Positions 42,903-50,691 of a DNA stretch of 64,000 bases are shown here, one piece after another. The stretch lies in contig NZ_CP140255.1 in NCBI RefSeq assembly GCF_034479615.1, positions 4,154,001-4,218,000 of the forward strand, read 5' to 3'. The position numbers and the translations under genes were made by a program. Each line of letters starts with the position of its first letter. Position 1 is the first letter of the stretch. This stretch comes from Vreelandella neptunia. GTDB lineage: Bacteria > Pseudomonadota > Gammaproteobacteria > Pseudomonadales > Halomonadaceae. The notes below the pieces were generated by a model. The model was not told where the DNA came from, searched no databases, and was given only the letters and a program-made list of their open reading frames with translations.

Positions 42903-43985
42903 CTACTGATCTGACGCTTTCAGGCGTAGGTCTGGAACCTGCTCGTCAACCATTGCGGCAAGCGCCTCCGCCAAGGCGCGACGATCAATACCGTCGTCGC
43001 TATTGTCCATCCACTCGGTAGCGATACCGCGCGTCGCTGAGTTCATTTCCTGCCAAGCCGCATCGTCCAGGGTGATAATCGTATGCGCCGGGTCAGCTTC
43101 AATGCTGCTTCGAGCGTCGCTGATGGCCGCATCCCAGGCGCTGCCGAAGCGTTCGGAGAGCACCTCACCGCTGAGCGAGTCAAGCACCTCCCGCGCCTCA
43201 TCCGGCAAGCGGTCATAGCTGCGTTGATTCATCAACAGCGCCAGCACAGTCACGGTGGCAGTCGCCTGGTCGTCGGCATTTTCGGTGTGATAAAAAGTCA
43301 CTTCATTTAGCTTGGTCGGTGGCACCACTTCCCATCCGGCCGTAGCTCCATCGATAACGCCTTTGGCCAGCGTATCGGCGATCTGTGCGGGCGGCATGCT
43401 GACTGCTGAGGCCCCCATTTCATCGATAATCCTGGATGCCATACGCGTAGGCGATCTGAGCCGTTGGCCACTCATACTCTCAAGGTTACGAATTGGGGTT
43501 TCCCGCGTATGGAGCACGCTGCCACCATCACTGTGCACCGCTAAGACTTTATAATCTTCAAAGTCTTCCGCAGCGTGCTCTTGGGAGAACTGCCAGGCAA
43601 TGCGGCTCGCTTCAACGCCACCAGAAGGCAGTACAAAAGGCAGTTCCATCGCCTCGCTGCGAGGGAAACGACCAGCGGAGTACCCCAACGCCGTCCATGC
43701 GATATCAACCACGCCGTTACGAACGGTATCGGCAAGCTGGGCGGGCGTTCCCCCCAGTTGCATTGAGGGGTATATCTGACAGCGCAGCTCACCCTCAGAT
43801 TGGGCCTCAAGATCTTCGCACCATGGTTCAATGACCTGCTGCTGAGCATTCGACATAGCAGGCAAGAAATGCATGATTCTTAAGGTTGTTGCCGCTTGAG
43901 CGGGCAGCGACGCGGCCATGGAAGCCACCACAGCTACGCCAAGGCTGAGACGTAGGCGACGGGGCAGGAACGGGGATTGAGGCAT
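42903..43985 (-). CDS. TRAP transporter periplasmic solute-binding protein, DctP-like (second system)
   Basis: Periplasmic receptor, 360 residues, with signal peptide (RRLRLSLGVAVVASMAASLPAQA-A). The ligand-carboxylate arginine is likely in LESMSGQRLRSPTRMASRIIDEMGA. I chose the ATG at 43985 (MPQSPFLPRR) with GGAGAAAG. First gene of the operon. Upstream are two AT-rich palindromes that resemble the operator-like motif of the hpa promoter region. This suggests joint control and an aromatic-acid ligand, inferred. Confidence 0.88.
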   Translation of the reverse strand: MPQSPFLPRRLRLSLGVAVVASMAASLPAQAATTLRIMHFLPAMSNAQQQVIEPWCEDLEAQSEGELRCQIYPSMQLGGTPAQLADTVRNGVVDIAWTALGYSAGRFPRSEAMELPFVLPSGGVEASRIAWQFSQEHAAEDFEDYKVLAVHSDGGSVLHTRETPIRNLESMSGQRLRSPTRMASRIIDEMGASAVSMPPAQIADTLAKGVIDGATAGWEVVPPTKLNEVTFYHTENADDQATATVTVLALLMNQRSYDRLPDEAREVLDSLSGEVLSERFGSAWDAAISDARSSIEADPAHTIITLDDAAWQEMNSATRGIATEWMDNSDDGIDRRALAEALAAMVDEQVPDLRLKASDQ

Positions 43986-44049
43986 GACTTTCTCCATTAC
44001 TTATTATAGATACCAGAGGTTTATTGGGGTGGTCACTGCTAAATCATCA

Positions 44050-44071
44050 TTTTGTTAATATATAAACAAAA
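44050..44071. promoter_or_regulatory. Palindrome upstream of the second TRAP operon (site 1)
   Basis: TTTTGTT / AACAAAA arms (44050-44056, 44065-44071) enclosing a core TTAAT-at-ATAAA. The core differs at one position from the TTAAT-NN-ATTAA motif found three times before hpaF. It lies 65 bases before the dctP start. Confidence 0.5.
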
Positions 44072-44115
44072 ATAAGTGAGAGCGGGAAGCCATCCGTTAG
44101 TCGTAGACAATTAAA

Positions 44116-44139
44116 ATATTGTTAATATTTTAACAATAT
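44116..44139. promoter_or_regulatory. Perfect 10-bp palindrome upstream of the second TRAP operon (site 2)
   Basis: ATATTGTTAA-TATT-TTAACAATAT. The core TTAAT-at-TTTAA is one mismatch from the hpaF-region motif. Likely a repressor or activator site; HpaR is a candidate. Confidence 0.55.
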
Positions 44140-44186
44140 CACAATCAACATCTTTAAAATAATCTAACGATGCCCCTTAAACGTGA

Positions 44187-44213
44187 AGGAGCCAGCGCTT
44201 AGCGCTGGCTCCT
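44187..44213. other. GC-rich perfect palindrome at the left edge of the IS30-family element
   Basis: AGGAGCCAGCGCT-T-AGCGCTGGCTCCT, 13-bp arms and a one-base loop. The outer two bases on the right may belong to the insertion element. Before insertion it would have been the hairpin past the monooxygenase gene on the minus strand, perhaps its terminator (weak T-tail CCTTCACGTTT). Confidence 0.7.
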
Positions 44214-45311
44214 GGATTCAACTAGTAAGTGCAGCACCTGCGGTTTCTAGTGCTCCTAAGTATTCGCCTAAGAACACCTGCGCTGGGGTTCGGTATCCCA
44301 GTCGCTTCCTTGGTCTATCGTTTAGCTTATTGACGACACTTCGTAGCTCGGCATTGGTCACTTTGCGAAAGTCAGTACCTTTAGGAAAATACTGCCTAAT
44401 CAGACCATTGGTGTTTTCATTAGTACCACGCTGGCATGAGCGGTACGGGTCGCAAAAATAGGTCTTAGCCGAGACGGCCTTGGCAACTTTCCGGTGCTCA
44501 GCGAATTCCGACCCATTATCCAAAGTGATGGAGTGCACTGCCCCTCGGCGTGGTGCCAATAACCGCGTCATTGCCTGAGCCGTTCTAGTGGCGGTGATTG
44601 TTGGCAGCCGCGCTGCCAAGAGGTAGCCACTGCGTCTTTCGACCAGGGTCACCAGTCCAGATTCTTTGTGGCCCTTAAGCACCGTGTCGCCTTCCCAATG
44701 GCCGATATGGCGCCGTTCTTCCACCTTGGCAGGGCGCTGCTCAATGCCTACTCGGTGCGGGATTTTGCCTAACCCCGCCCGCTTAGCCAATTGGCGCTGA
44801 TAGCGCCGCTGGCGTGGCAGTCGGAGCCGTTTCCATAAGGTTCCACCGTGCTTCTTGTCGTCCCAGATTAACGCATAGATCCATTGATGGCTTACGCAGA
44901 CCCCGTTGGCATTGGCCATGAAGCCACTGATTTGCTGAGGGCTCCATTCGTCCATCAATTGGTCAGTGACCCAGCGAATCAGGCTGGGCAGCCGCTTCGT
45001 CACTTTCCAGGCAGTGCGTCGACGCTGATCACTTGCCGATTGAGCCTGTTCAGGCGCATAACCACTGGTCAGACCGTTGCGCTTTATCTCGCGACTAATG
45101 GTACTGCTATGGACACCAATCGCCTTAGCTATCTTTCGCTGGCTAATGCCGGTCTCAAGATAGGCAAAAATTTGGTATCGTTGGCTCTGGGTCAGTTGTC
45201 GGTATCCCATGCTCTGCTTCACTTTGGTAGGTAAGGCAGAGAGGGTACCGGCGCTGACCCTCCTGCCTCTACCTTGTGGTCCAAAGTGCTGCGGTTATTC
45301 TATGAATCCAG
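44212..45311 (-). mobile_element. Intact IS30-family insertion sequence
   Basis: About 1.1 kb with one full transposase. Imperfect terminal repeats start CTGGATTCA at the left and end TGAATCCAG at the right. Over 27 positions read inward from TGGATTCA, 20 match, including the blocks TGGATTCA and GCAGCAC. With these ends the flanks give a possible 4-base duplication GCTC (44208-44211, 45312-45315). If the ends are one base further out, the duplication is CT, as is more usual for the family. It separates the monooxygenase gene from the second TRAP operon. Confidence 0.88.
44218..45222 (-). CDS. IS30-family transposase
   Basis: DDE transposase, 334 residues, apparently intact. The N-terminal HTH is LTQSQRYQIFAYLETGISQRKIAKAIGVHSSTISREIKRN. 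The catalytic aspartates are in HWEGDTVLKGH and TLDNGSEFAEH, and the glutamate is in GTNENTNGLIRQYFPKG. The stop codon falls inside the left terminal repeat. The start is GTG at 45222 (MKQSMGYRQL) or ATG at 45210; the first matches the family N-terminus. There is no frameshift or internal stop, so the element may be active. Confidence 0.92.
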   Translation of the reverse strand: MKQSMGYRQLTQSQRYQIFAYLETGISQRKIAKAIGVHSSTISREIKRNGLTSGYAPEQAQSASDQRRRTAWKVTKRLPSLIRWVTDQLMDEWSPQQISGFMANANGVCVSHQWIYALIWDDKKHGGTLWKRLRLPRQRRYQRQLAKRAGLGKIPHRVGIEQRPAKVEERRHIGHWEGDTVLKGHKESGLVTLVERRSGYLLAARLPTITATRTAQAMTRLLAPRRGAVHSITLDNGSEFAEHRKVAKAVSAKTYFCDPYRSCQRGTNENTNGLIRQYFPKGTDFRKVTNAELRSVVNKLNDRPRKRLGYRTPAQVFLGEYLGALETAGAALTS

Positions 45312-45345
45312 GCTCACAGGCGGGATCATTCTGAGCGGCTACTAT

Positions 45346-47232
45346 TCATACGCCAACGGTGAAGATGGGTTTAAAGAAAGCGGCGAGCTCTTCGGTGGCC
45401 GATAGCGGCAGAACATGGGCCACATATTGATCAGGGCGAACCACTACCACGGCACCATGACGGTCAATGCTACGCGCACTGAAAATATCGTCGTCCGGGA
45501 GACACCCGAAAACATTTTCTAAATTGACCAGCGCAAAGGGGCCGACTTCCGGCTTGAAAGCTTCAGGCACCCGTGTGATATCAATCTCCTCGTGCGGCTG
45601 CTGATAGATCACCTTGACATCAAACCAGGTACTCACGCCCTCAGTCTGCGGCGCCACCTGCAGCGGCGATTGTGGTGACGTCTTCAACCACGTGGCAAAT
45701 TCATCGATGGCCGAAGGCGTATCGACTGCCGCTGAGTCGGCAAATACATACAGACGCCAGCGCCCATCGGCTTCAGCCAGATGCCCCAGCTGCAGCGGGT
45801 TAGCGTCACACACTCGGATCGCTGGCGCCGACTTAAAGCGTTTGCCGACTGGAAACCCAGCGGCAAGGGCTTGATAGGTTGTCTCCCCAATGATCATCGA
45901 TGGCTGATATTCCGTCATAAAGCCAGCGGGGAACTCAATGGTCCGCATGTAGAAATCTTCCAGCTCGGACGGGTCTTCAAACTCCTCCGGGCGCTTGGCC
46001 ATCATCGACGACCACTGTTTATCAAAGTCGATTAAGTTTTTAGCCACCACCTGGCGCTCGGCGGAGTAGGTAGATAACAGGCTGGCGGGGCTGACGCCGG
46101 TCAATACATGGCCTAGCTTCCAACCTAGGTTGAAACCATCCTGCATGGAAACATTCATGCCCTGCCCGGCCTTGGCACTGTGGGTGTGGCAGGCATCGCC
46201 AGTAATGAAAACCCGGGGCAGGCGACCAGCATCCGGATTCTCGACGTCATCGAAGCGGTCACTGAGGCGATGCCCCACTTCGTAAACGCTGTGCCAGGCC
46301 ACATGGCGTACATCCAGTTGGTAGGGGTGCATGATTTCATTGGCTTTGGCGATGATGGTGTCAATCGGCGTTTCGCGCACTTTATTGCTGCCATCCGCCG
46401 GCACTTCACCGAGATCCACGTACATTCTGAACAAGTGACCACCTTCGCGGGGAATAAGTAGAATACTGCCCCCCGAGTGCGACTGAATGGCACATTTCGT
46501 ACGGATATCGGGAAAGTCGGTGACCGCCAGTACATCCATGACCCCCCAGGCATGATTCGCCTGATCACCCGCCAGGGTGCAACCAATAGCTGAGCGTACA
46601 CCGCTGCGCGCCCCATCACACCCGACTACGTATTTAGCCCGTACCGTTCGGCTAAGCCCCTCCTGCTCACCCGCGGTATGGCGTAACGTCACCGTGACCG
46701 GGTACTCATCATTTTCAGCGATATGCAGGCTATCAAAAGCAAAACCATAATCGGGACGAATGCGCGCAGGCCCGTTCATGGCGGCTTCGGCGAGATAATC
46801 AAGCACCCTTGCCTGATTAACGATTAGGTGAGGAAACTCGCTAATACCCGCAGGATCGTCAGGGGTACGCGCGGTGCGCGTAATGCAAGTCGGCTGACTG
46901 ATATCCGGCTTCCAAAACGCCATCTCGGTGATGCGATAGGCTTCGGCAGTGATGCGATCAGCAAAACCAAAGGCTTGAAATGTTTCAACGCTGCGCGCCT
47001 GAATGCCATCTGCATGCCCAATTTCAAGTCGCCCCGCCCGTCTTTCGACAATGCGCGTTGTTACCTCGGGGAATTGAGCCAGCTGGGCCGCCATAATCAT
47101 GCCAGCAGGCCCGGTGCCCACAATCAGTACATCCACTTCCTCAGGCAGCGATGCCGCACGGCTTACACCGCTACCCGCTGCAGGTTTGATACGTGGGTCG
47201 TGGGAAACATAGCCATAGTGGTGGAACTGCAT
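45346..47232 (-). CDS. MobA-like flavin aromatic monooxygenase (3-hydroxybenzoate 4-monooxygenase family)
   Basis: Single-component FAD/NAD(P)H hydroxylase of phenolic acids, 628 residues. It has FAD motif VDVLIVGTGPAGMIMAAQLA, CDGARSGVRSAIG (the DG motif, where FAD and NAD(P)H meet) and FITGDACHTHSAKAGQGMNVSMQDGFNLGWKL. A C-terminal thioredoxin-like dimerisation domain follows, ending VVVRPDQYVAHVLPL. The N-terminus MQFHHYGY and many later blocks recall Comamonas MobA, which para-hydroxylates 3-hydroxybenzoate to protocatechuate. I chose the ATG at 47232 with GAGG 8 bases upstream. It is divergent from the hpa genes, and no HpaBC is present. It may therefore make homoprotocatechuate from 3- or 4-hydroxyphenylacetate, but the substrate is inferred. 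Confidence 0.85.
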   Translation of the reverse strand: MQFHHYGYVSHDPRIKPAAGSGVSRAASLPEEVDVLIVGTGPAGMIMAAQLAQFPEVTTRIVERRAGRLEIGHADGIQARSVETFQAFGFADRITAEAYRITEMAFWKPDISQPTCITRTARTPDDPAGISEFPHLIVNQARVLDYLAEAAMNGPARIRPDYGFAFDSLHIAENDEYPVTVTLRHTAGEQEGLSRTVRAKYVVGCDGARSGVRSAIGCTLAGDQANHAWGVMDVLAVTDFPDIRTKCAIQSHSGGSILLIPREGGHLFRMYVDLGEVPADGSNKVRETPIDTIIAKANEIMHPYQLDVRHVAWHSVYEVGHRLSDRFDDVENPDAGRLPRVFITGDACHTHSAKAGQGMNVSMQDGFNLGWKLGHVLTGVSPASLLSTYSAERQVVAKNLIDFDKQWSSMMAKRPEEFEDPSELEDFYMRTIEFPAGFMTEYQPSMIIGETTYQALAAGFPVGKRFKSAPAIRVCDANPLQLGHLAEADGRWRLYVFADSAAVDTPSAIDEFATWLKTSPQSPLQVAPQTEGVSTWFDVKVIYQQPHEEIDITRVPEAFKPEVGPFALVNLENVFGCLPDDDIFSARSIDRHGAVVVVRPDQYVAHVLPLSATEELAAFFKPIFTVGV

Positions 47233-47363
47233 AATATCTACCTCGTAAACGTGATGGCTTGGCATTTTTCTATACTGGATCAGGCAAACACTCGTGAGGA
47301 TGTGTTTTACACAGCCTTCATTGTACTTTTCATAAATACCCCACCTACCTTAGTCGACAACCA

Positions 47364-47375
47364 TTAATAAATTAA
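47364..47375. promoter_or_regulatory. Operator-like motif TTAAT-NN-ATTAA, copy 1
   Basis: TTAAT-aa-ATTAA, perfect 5-bp arms, in the 438-base divergent region between the monooxygenase and hpaF. Copy 2 begins exactly 21 bases later, two helical turns. Its position 130 bases before the monooxygenase start suggests control of that promoter. Confidence 0.55.
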
Positions 47376-47384
47376 AAAATATTG

Positions 47385-47396
47385 TTAATCTATTAA
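47385..47396. promoter_or_regulatory. Operator-like motif TTAAT-NN-ATTAA, copy 2
   Basis: TTAAT-ct-ATTAA, within GTTAATCTATTAAT. It shares a 14-base pattern GTTAAT-NN-ATTAAT with copy 3 at the hpaF promoter. Confidence 0.6.
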
Positions 47397-47540
47397 TACA
47401 ATTCACAGCGGCAGTGTTAAAAAACCATCTACAAGAGATGGAGGTCTATGTCTTCGTGCTAAAAAAGGAGTCCGTGAATTTTCAATTTTCGCTCTCTTGG
47501 CTATACAAAAGGCTATGCGAAAGGCTATGTAAAATTCATC

Positions 47541-47570
47541 TTGACAGGCGCCTTTATTTTTTCGTTAATA
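47541..47570 (+). promoter_or_regulatory. Sigma70-type promoter of the hpa operon
   Basis: Consensus -35 box TTGACA (47541-47546). A -10 candidate GTTAAT (17-base spacer) or TTAATA (18-base spacer) lies at 47564-47570. The operator-like palindrome overlaps the -10 box. The leader to hpaF would be about 95 bases. The rest of 47233-47670 is AT-rich with no gene. Confidence 0.65.
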
Positions 47571-47582
47571 CATTAATGAAAA
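47559..47582. promoter_or_regulatory. Operator-like palindrome over the hpaF -10 box, copy 3
   Basis: TTTTCGTTAAT-AC-ATTAATGAAAA, 11-bp arms with one mismatch, containing TTAAT-ac-ATTAA (47565-47576). The size, symmetry and promoter overlap fit a MarR-family repressor. HpaR, encoded at the end of this cluster, is the obvious candidate. Confidence 0.65.
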
Positions 47583-47670
47583 TAAGCGTGTCATTTTAAA
47601 AACCACTGCGCTACTCAGGTCAGACTGCTTCTATGCGCTAGATAGCCCAGTATTTTCAAGGAGTTACAAC

Positions 47671-48054
47671 GTGCCACACCTGCATATCGAGTATTCGCCC
47701 GAGGTGGCAACACTGGTTAACGTACAAGATGTATGCCTGGCCGCCCACAAGGCAATGAAAGAGAGCGGTATTTTTCCTATCGCGGGTATCCGGGTACGCG
47801 CCTTCGCCGCAGACCACTGCATCGTTGCCGATGACCACCCCGACAACAATTTTATGGCCATGACGCTCTCTGTGGGCGCAGGCCGAGAACGGAGTGCGCT
47901 TAAAGCTGCCGGCGACCTGGTGTTTGCAGGCGTACAGCAAGCTCTGGCCCAGCCGCTCGCCACGCCCTACTTCGCCTTATCACTGGAAATCCGCGAAATC
48001 AGCGCCGATTTGAGTTGGAAAGACACGCCTATTCACTCCCGACTGTCGTCATAA
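47671..48054 (+). CDS. hpaF: 5-carboxymethyl-2-hydroxymuconate delta-isomerase
   Basis: Isomerase of the homoprotocatechuate meta-cleavage path, 127 residues, of the tautomerase superfamily. It should act through an N-terminal proline exposed after Met removal: PHLHIEYSPEV matches the family start. It works after HpaE, shifting the double bond before decarboxylation. A GTG start with AAGGAG 7 bases upstream is clear. It is first in the operon, downstream of a TTGACA promoter, and followed by hpaE after 14 bases. Confidence 0.9.
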   Translation: MPHLHIEYSPEVATLVNVQDVCLAAHKAMKESGIFPIAGIRVRAFAADHCIVADDHPDNNFMAMTLSVGAGRERSALKAAGDLVFAGVQQALAQPLATPYFALSLEIREISADLSWKDTPIHSRLSS

Positions 48055-48068
48055 CAGGAGCCTTCACT

Positions 48069-49577
48069 ATGAGCACTTTGCAAGACAACATCGCCCGGGC
48101 GCAGCAGTATATGCAGCGCTTTAAAGAGCAAGGGGTACTCAACCACATCAACGGTGAGTCGGTACCCGCACAGTCGGGAGCCACCTTCGACACTATTTCT
48201 CCCGTTGACCTCAAGCCCTTAGCCAGCGTTGCCCGTGGTGGCAGCGAAGATATCGACCGCGCCGTCAAAGCCTCTCAGGAAGCCTTTAAAACCTGGAGTA
48301 AAACGCCAGGTAAAGAGCGCCGCGCTATTCTGATCAAGGTGGCCGAAGCCATCGAAGCCCGTGCAGAAGAGATCGCCTTCACGGAGTGCATGGATACCGG
48401 CCAAGCGCTGCGTTTTATGTCGAAGGCAGCTATTCGTGGTGCGGCTAATTTTCGCTACTTCGCAGACAAAGCCCCCGAGGCCGAGGATGGCCTGGCCCTG
48501 CGTAACGACACCCAAATGAACGTAACCTCCAAGCGCCCGCTTGGCCCAGTGGGAGTGATCACACCGTGGAACACGCCGTTTATGCTCTCCACCTGGAAGA
48601 TAGCGCCCGCCCTGGCGTCCGGCTGCACAGTGGTACACAAACCCGCCGAATTTTCGCCGATGACAGCCAAGCTGCTTGTTGAGATCGCAGAAGAAGCCGG
48701 GTTACCGAAGGGCGTACTCAATCTGGTCAATGGTTTCGGCGAGGACGCGGGTAAAGCGCTAACAGAGCACAAAGGCATCAAGGCAGTGGCCTTTGTGGGT
48801 GAAAGTCGCACCGGGCAAATGATCATGGCCCAGGCAGCTCCCACGCTGAAGCGCTTCCATTTCGAGCTCGGCGGTAAAAATCCTGTCATTATTTTTGACG
48901 ACGCGGATATTGAGCGTGCGATAGAAGCCGCCACCTTCATGATCTACTCGCTCAACGGTGAGCGCTGCACGTCCTCTTCACGCCTGTTGGTGCAAGACAC
49001 TATCTACGGCGAGGTCACTCGCCGCGTTGCCGACATCGCCAACAACGTCAAGGTCGGCCACCCTCTTGACCCGGACACCGTCGTCGGCCCGCTGATTCAC
49101 CCTGAGCACGAGAAAAAAGTGCTGTCCTATTTTGACAAGGCTCGCGCCCAAGGCGCCACCATTGCGGCCGGTGGCGAAAAGGTCGGCGAAGAGGGCTGCT
49201 TCGTGCGCCCAACGCTATTTACCCAGGCCAACAACGATATGGCCATCGCCCAGGAAGAGATTTTTGGCCCGGTGCTGACCGCCATTCCGTTCACAGACGA
49301 GGACGACGCTCTGCGCATCGCCAACGATACCGAGTACGGCCTGGCTGCCTACCTGTGGACCAATGGCCTCAACCGCGCCATGCGTTTAACCGATCAGCTT
49401 GAAGCCGGCATGATGTGGGTCAACTCCGAGAACGTGCGCCATTTGCCCGCACCCTTTGGTGGCGTTAAGTCCTCCGGCATTGGCAGGGACGGCGGGGACT
49501 GGTCTTTCGACTTTTATATGGAGACCGTCAACGTATCCTTCCCGCGCAAGGTGCATCAGGTTCCGAAACTCGGCTAA
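48069..49577 (+). CDS. hpaE: 5-carboxymethyl-2-hydroxymuconate-semialdehyde dehydrogenase
   Basis: NAD-dependent aldehyde dehydrogenase, 502 residues, oxidising the ring-cleavage semialdehyde to the dicarboxylic acid. NPVIIFDDADIER follows ELGGKNP, which holds the general-base Glu. The nucleophile Cys is in NGERCTSSSR. EEIFGPVLTAIPF and AAYLWTNGLNRAMRLT near the C-terminus are characteristic of HpaE. I chose the ATG at 48069 (MSTLQDNIARAQQYM) with AGGAG 9 bases upstream. The 54-base longer frame would run into hpaF. Confidence 0.93.
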   Translation: MSTLQDNIARAQQYMQRFKEQGVLNHINGESVPAQSGATFDTISPVDLKPLASVARGGSEDIDRAVKASQEAFKTWSKTPGKERRAILIKVAEAIEARAEEIAFTECMDTGQALRFMSKAAIRGAANFRYFADKAPEAEDGLALRNDTQMNVTSKRPLGPVGVITPWNTPFMLSTWKIAPALASGCTVVHKPAEFSPMTAKLLVEIAEEAGLPKGVLNLVNGFGEDAGKALTEHKGIKAVAFVGESRTGQMIMAQAAPTLKRFHFELGGKNPVIIFDDADIERAIEAATFMIYSLNGERCTSSSRLLVQDTIYGEVTRRVADIANNVKVGHPLDPDTVVGPLIHPEHEKKVLSYFDKARAQGATIAAGGEKVGEEGCFVRPTLFTQANNDMAIAQEEIFGPVLTAIPFTDEDDALRIANDTEYGLAAYLWTNGLNRAMRLTDQLEAGMMWVNSENVRHLPAPFGGVKSSGIGRDGGDWSFDFYMETVNVSFPRKVHQVPKLG

Positions 49578-49640
49578 TTAATGCCCGAGACGACACCTCT
49601 GGCTCACACCGCTTGTTTAGATGGTACATGGAGAAACACA

Positions 49641-50621
49641 ATGCCCACACCAGCCCCTAACTTATATCCTGAATTCAACATTATACGCTTAAGCCATGTT
49701 GTATTCGGCGTGACCGATCTGGCCAAGAGCCGCCACTTTTATGTGGATACGCTCGGCCTTCAGGTCACCGACGAAGACGACCAGCGCATCTATCTACGGG
49801 CCATGGAAGAGCGCGGCCACCATTGCATGGTGCTCGAAAAAAGCGCTGAAGCTAACGTTCAGGCGCTCTCTTTCAAGGTTTTTGATGAGAGCGAATTAGA
49901 CAAGGCGTACGCATGGTTTGAGCAGCAGGGTAAGCCCGTCGAGTGGGTAGAACGCCCCTATCAAGGTCGCACGCTGCGCACCGTGGACTGCTTTGACACC
50001 CCTATCGAGTTTTATTACCAGATGGAACGGCTAGCGCCTATCCATCAACAGTACGCTCTCTACCGGGGTGTCAAACCGCTACGCATCGACCACTTCAACC
50101 TGTTTTCTACCAGTGTCGATGACGCCGTGGCGTTCTATAACAGCATGGGATTCCGGGTCACTGAATATACCGAGGATGAAGAGAGCGGCAAGCTATGGGC
50201 GGCCTGGATGCATCGTAAGGGAGGTGTCCACGATATCGCCTTCACTAACGGTGAAGGCCCGCGCCTGCACCACACTGCATTCTGGGTGCCCACGCCACTC
50301 AATATCATCGATTTGTGCGACCTGATGGCCACCACCGGTTACGTCAGCAATATCGAACGTGGGCCCGGTCGCCACGGCATCTCCAATGCATTTTTCCTGT
50401 ACATCCTCGACCCGGATGGCCACCGCATCGAAATCTACTGCTCTGATTATCAGACCGTTGACCCGGATCTAGAACCAATCAAGTGGGACTTGAAAGACCC
50501 CCAGCGGCAAACGCTATGGGGGGCGCCAGCGCCGCGCTCCTGGTTTGAGCACGGCTCGCTGTTTAAGGGTGTCGAGACCAAAGCATCTCAGCTAAAGGCC
50601 ACGCCGATCATCGCCCCTTAA
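49641..50621 (+). CDS. 3,4-dihydroxyphenylacetate 2,3-dioxygenase, type I (VOC fold)
   Basis: Extradiol dioxygenase of the vicinal-oxygen-chelate superfamily, 326 residues in two tandem domains (about 14-130 and 148-270). It opens homoprotocatechuate next to the hydroxyls. Expected Fe(II)/Mn(II) ligands are His151 (RIDHFNLF), His210 (GPRLHHTAFW) and Glu264 (GHRIEIY). The acid-base His is in GRHGISNAFF. The pattern is that of Brevibacterium HPCD and Arthrobacter MndD. I chose the ATG at 49641 with GGAGA 7 bases upstream. A second, unrelated enzyme for the same reaction is encoded at 53434. I left the symbol empty because hpaD is best kept for that one. Confidence 0.88.
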   Translation: MPTPAPNLYPEFNIIRLSHVVFGVTDLAKSRHFYVDTLGLQVTDEDDQRIYLRAMEERGHHCMVLEKSAEANVQALSFKVFDESELDKAYAWFEQQGKPVEWVERPYQGRTLRTVDCFDTPIEFYYQMERLAPIHQQYALYRGVKPLRIDHFNLFSTSVDDAVAFYNSMGFRVTEYTEDEESGKLWAAWMHRKGGVHDIAFTNGEGPRLHHTAFWVPTPLNIIDLCDLMATTGYVSNIERGPGRHGISNAFFLYILDPDGHRIEIYCSDYQTVDPDLEPIKWDLKDPQRQTLWGAPAPRSWFEHGSLFKGVETKASQLKATPIIAP

Positions 50622-50691
50622 CAGCGCCTGGTTGCATCTTCCAGGTTTCGCAGCAAACGGCCCGGCTCAGCCGGGCCCAGGAGAATATGTC

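Noticed and set aside
47414-47599. 61-codon frame in the monooxygenase/hpaF divergent region
   Set aside because: It runs through the TTGACA promoter and the operator palindrome, and has no family resemblance.
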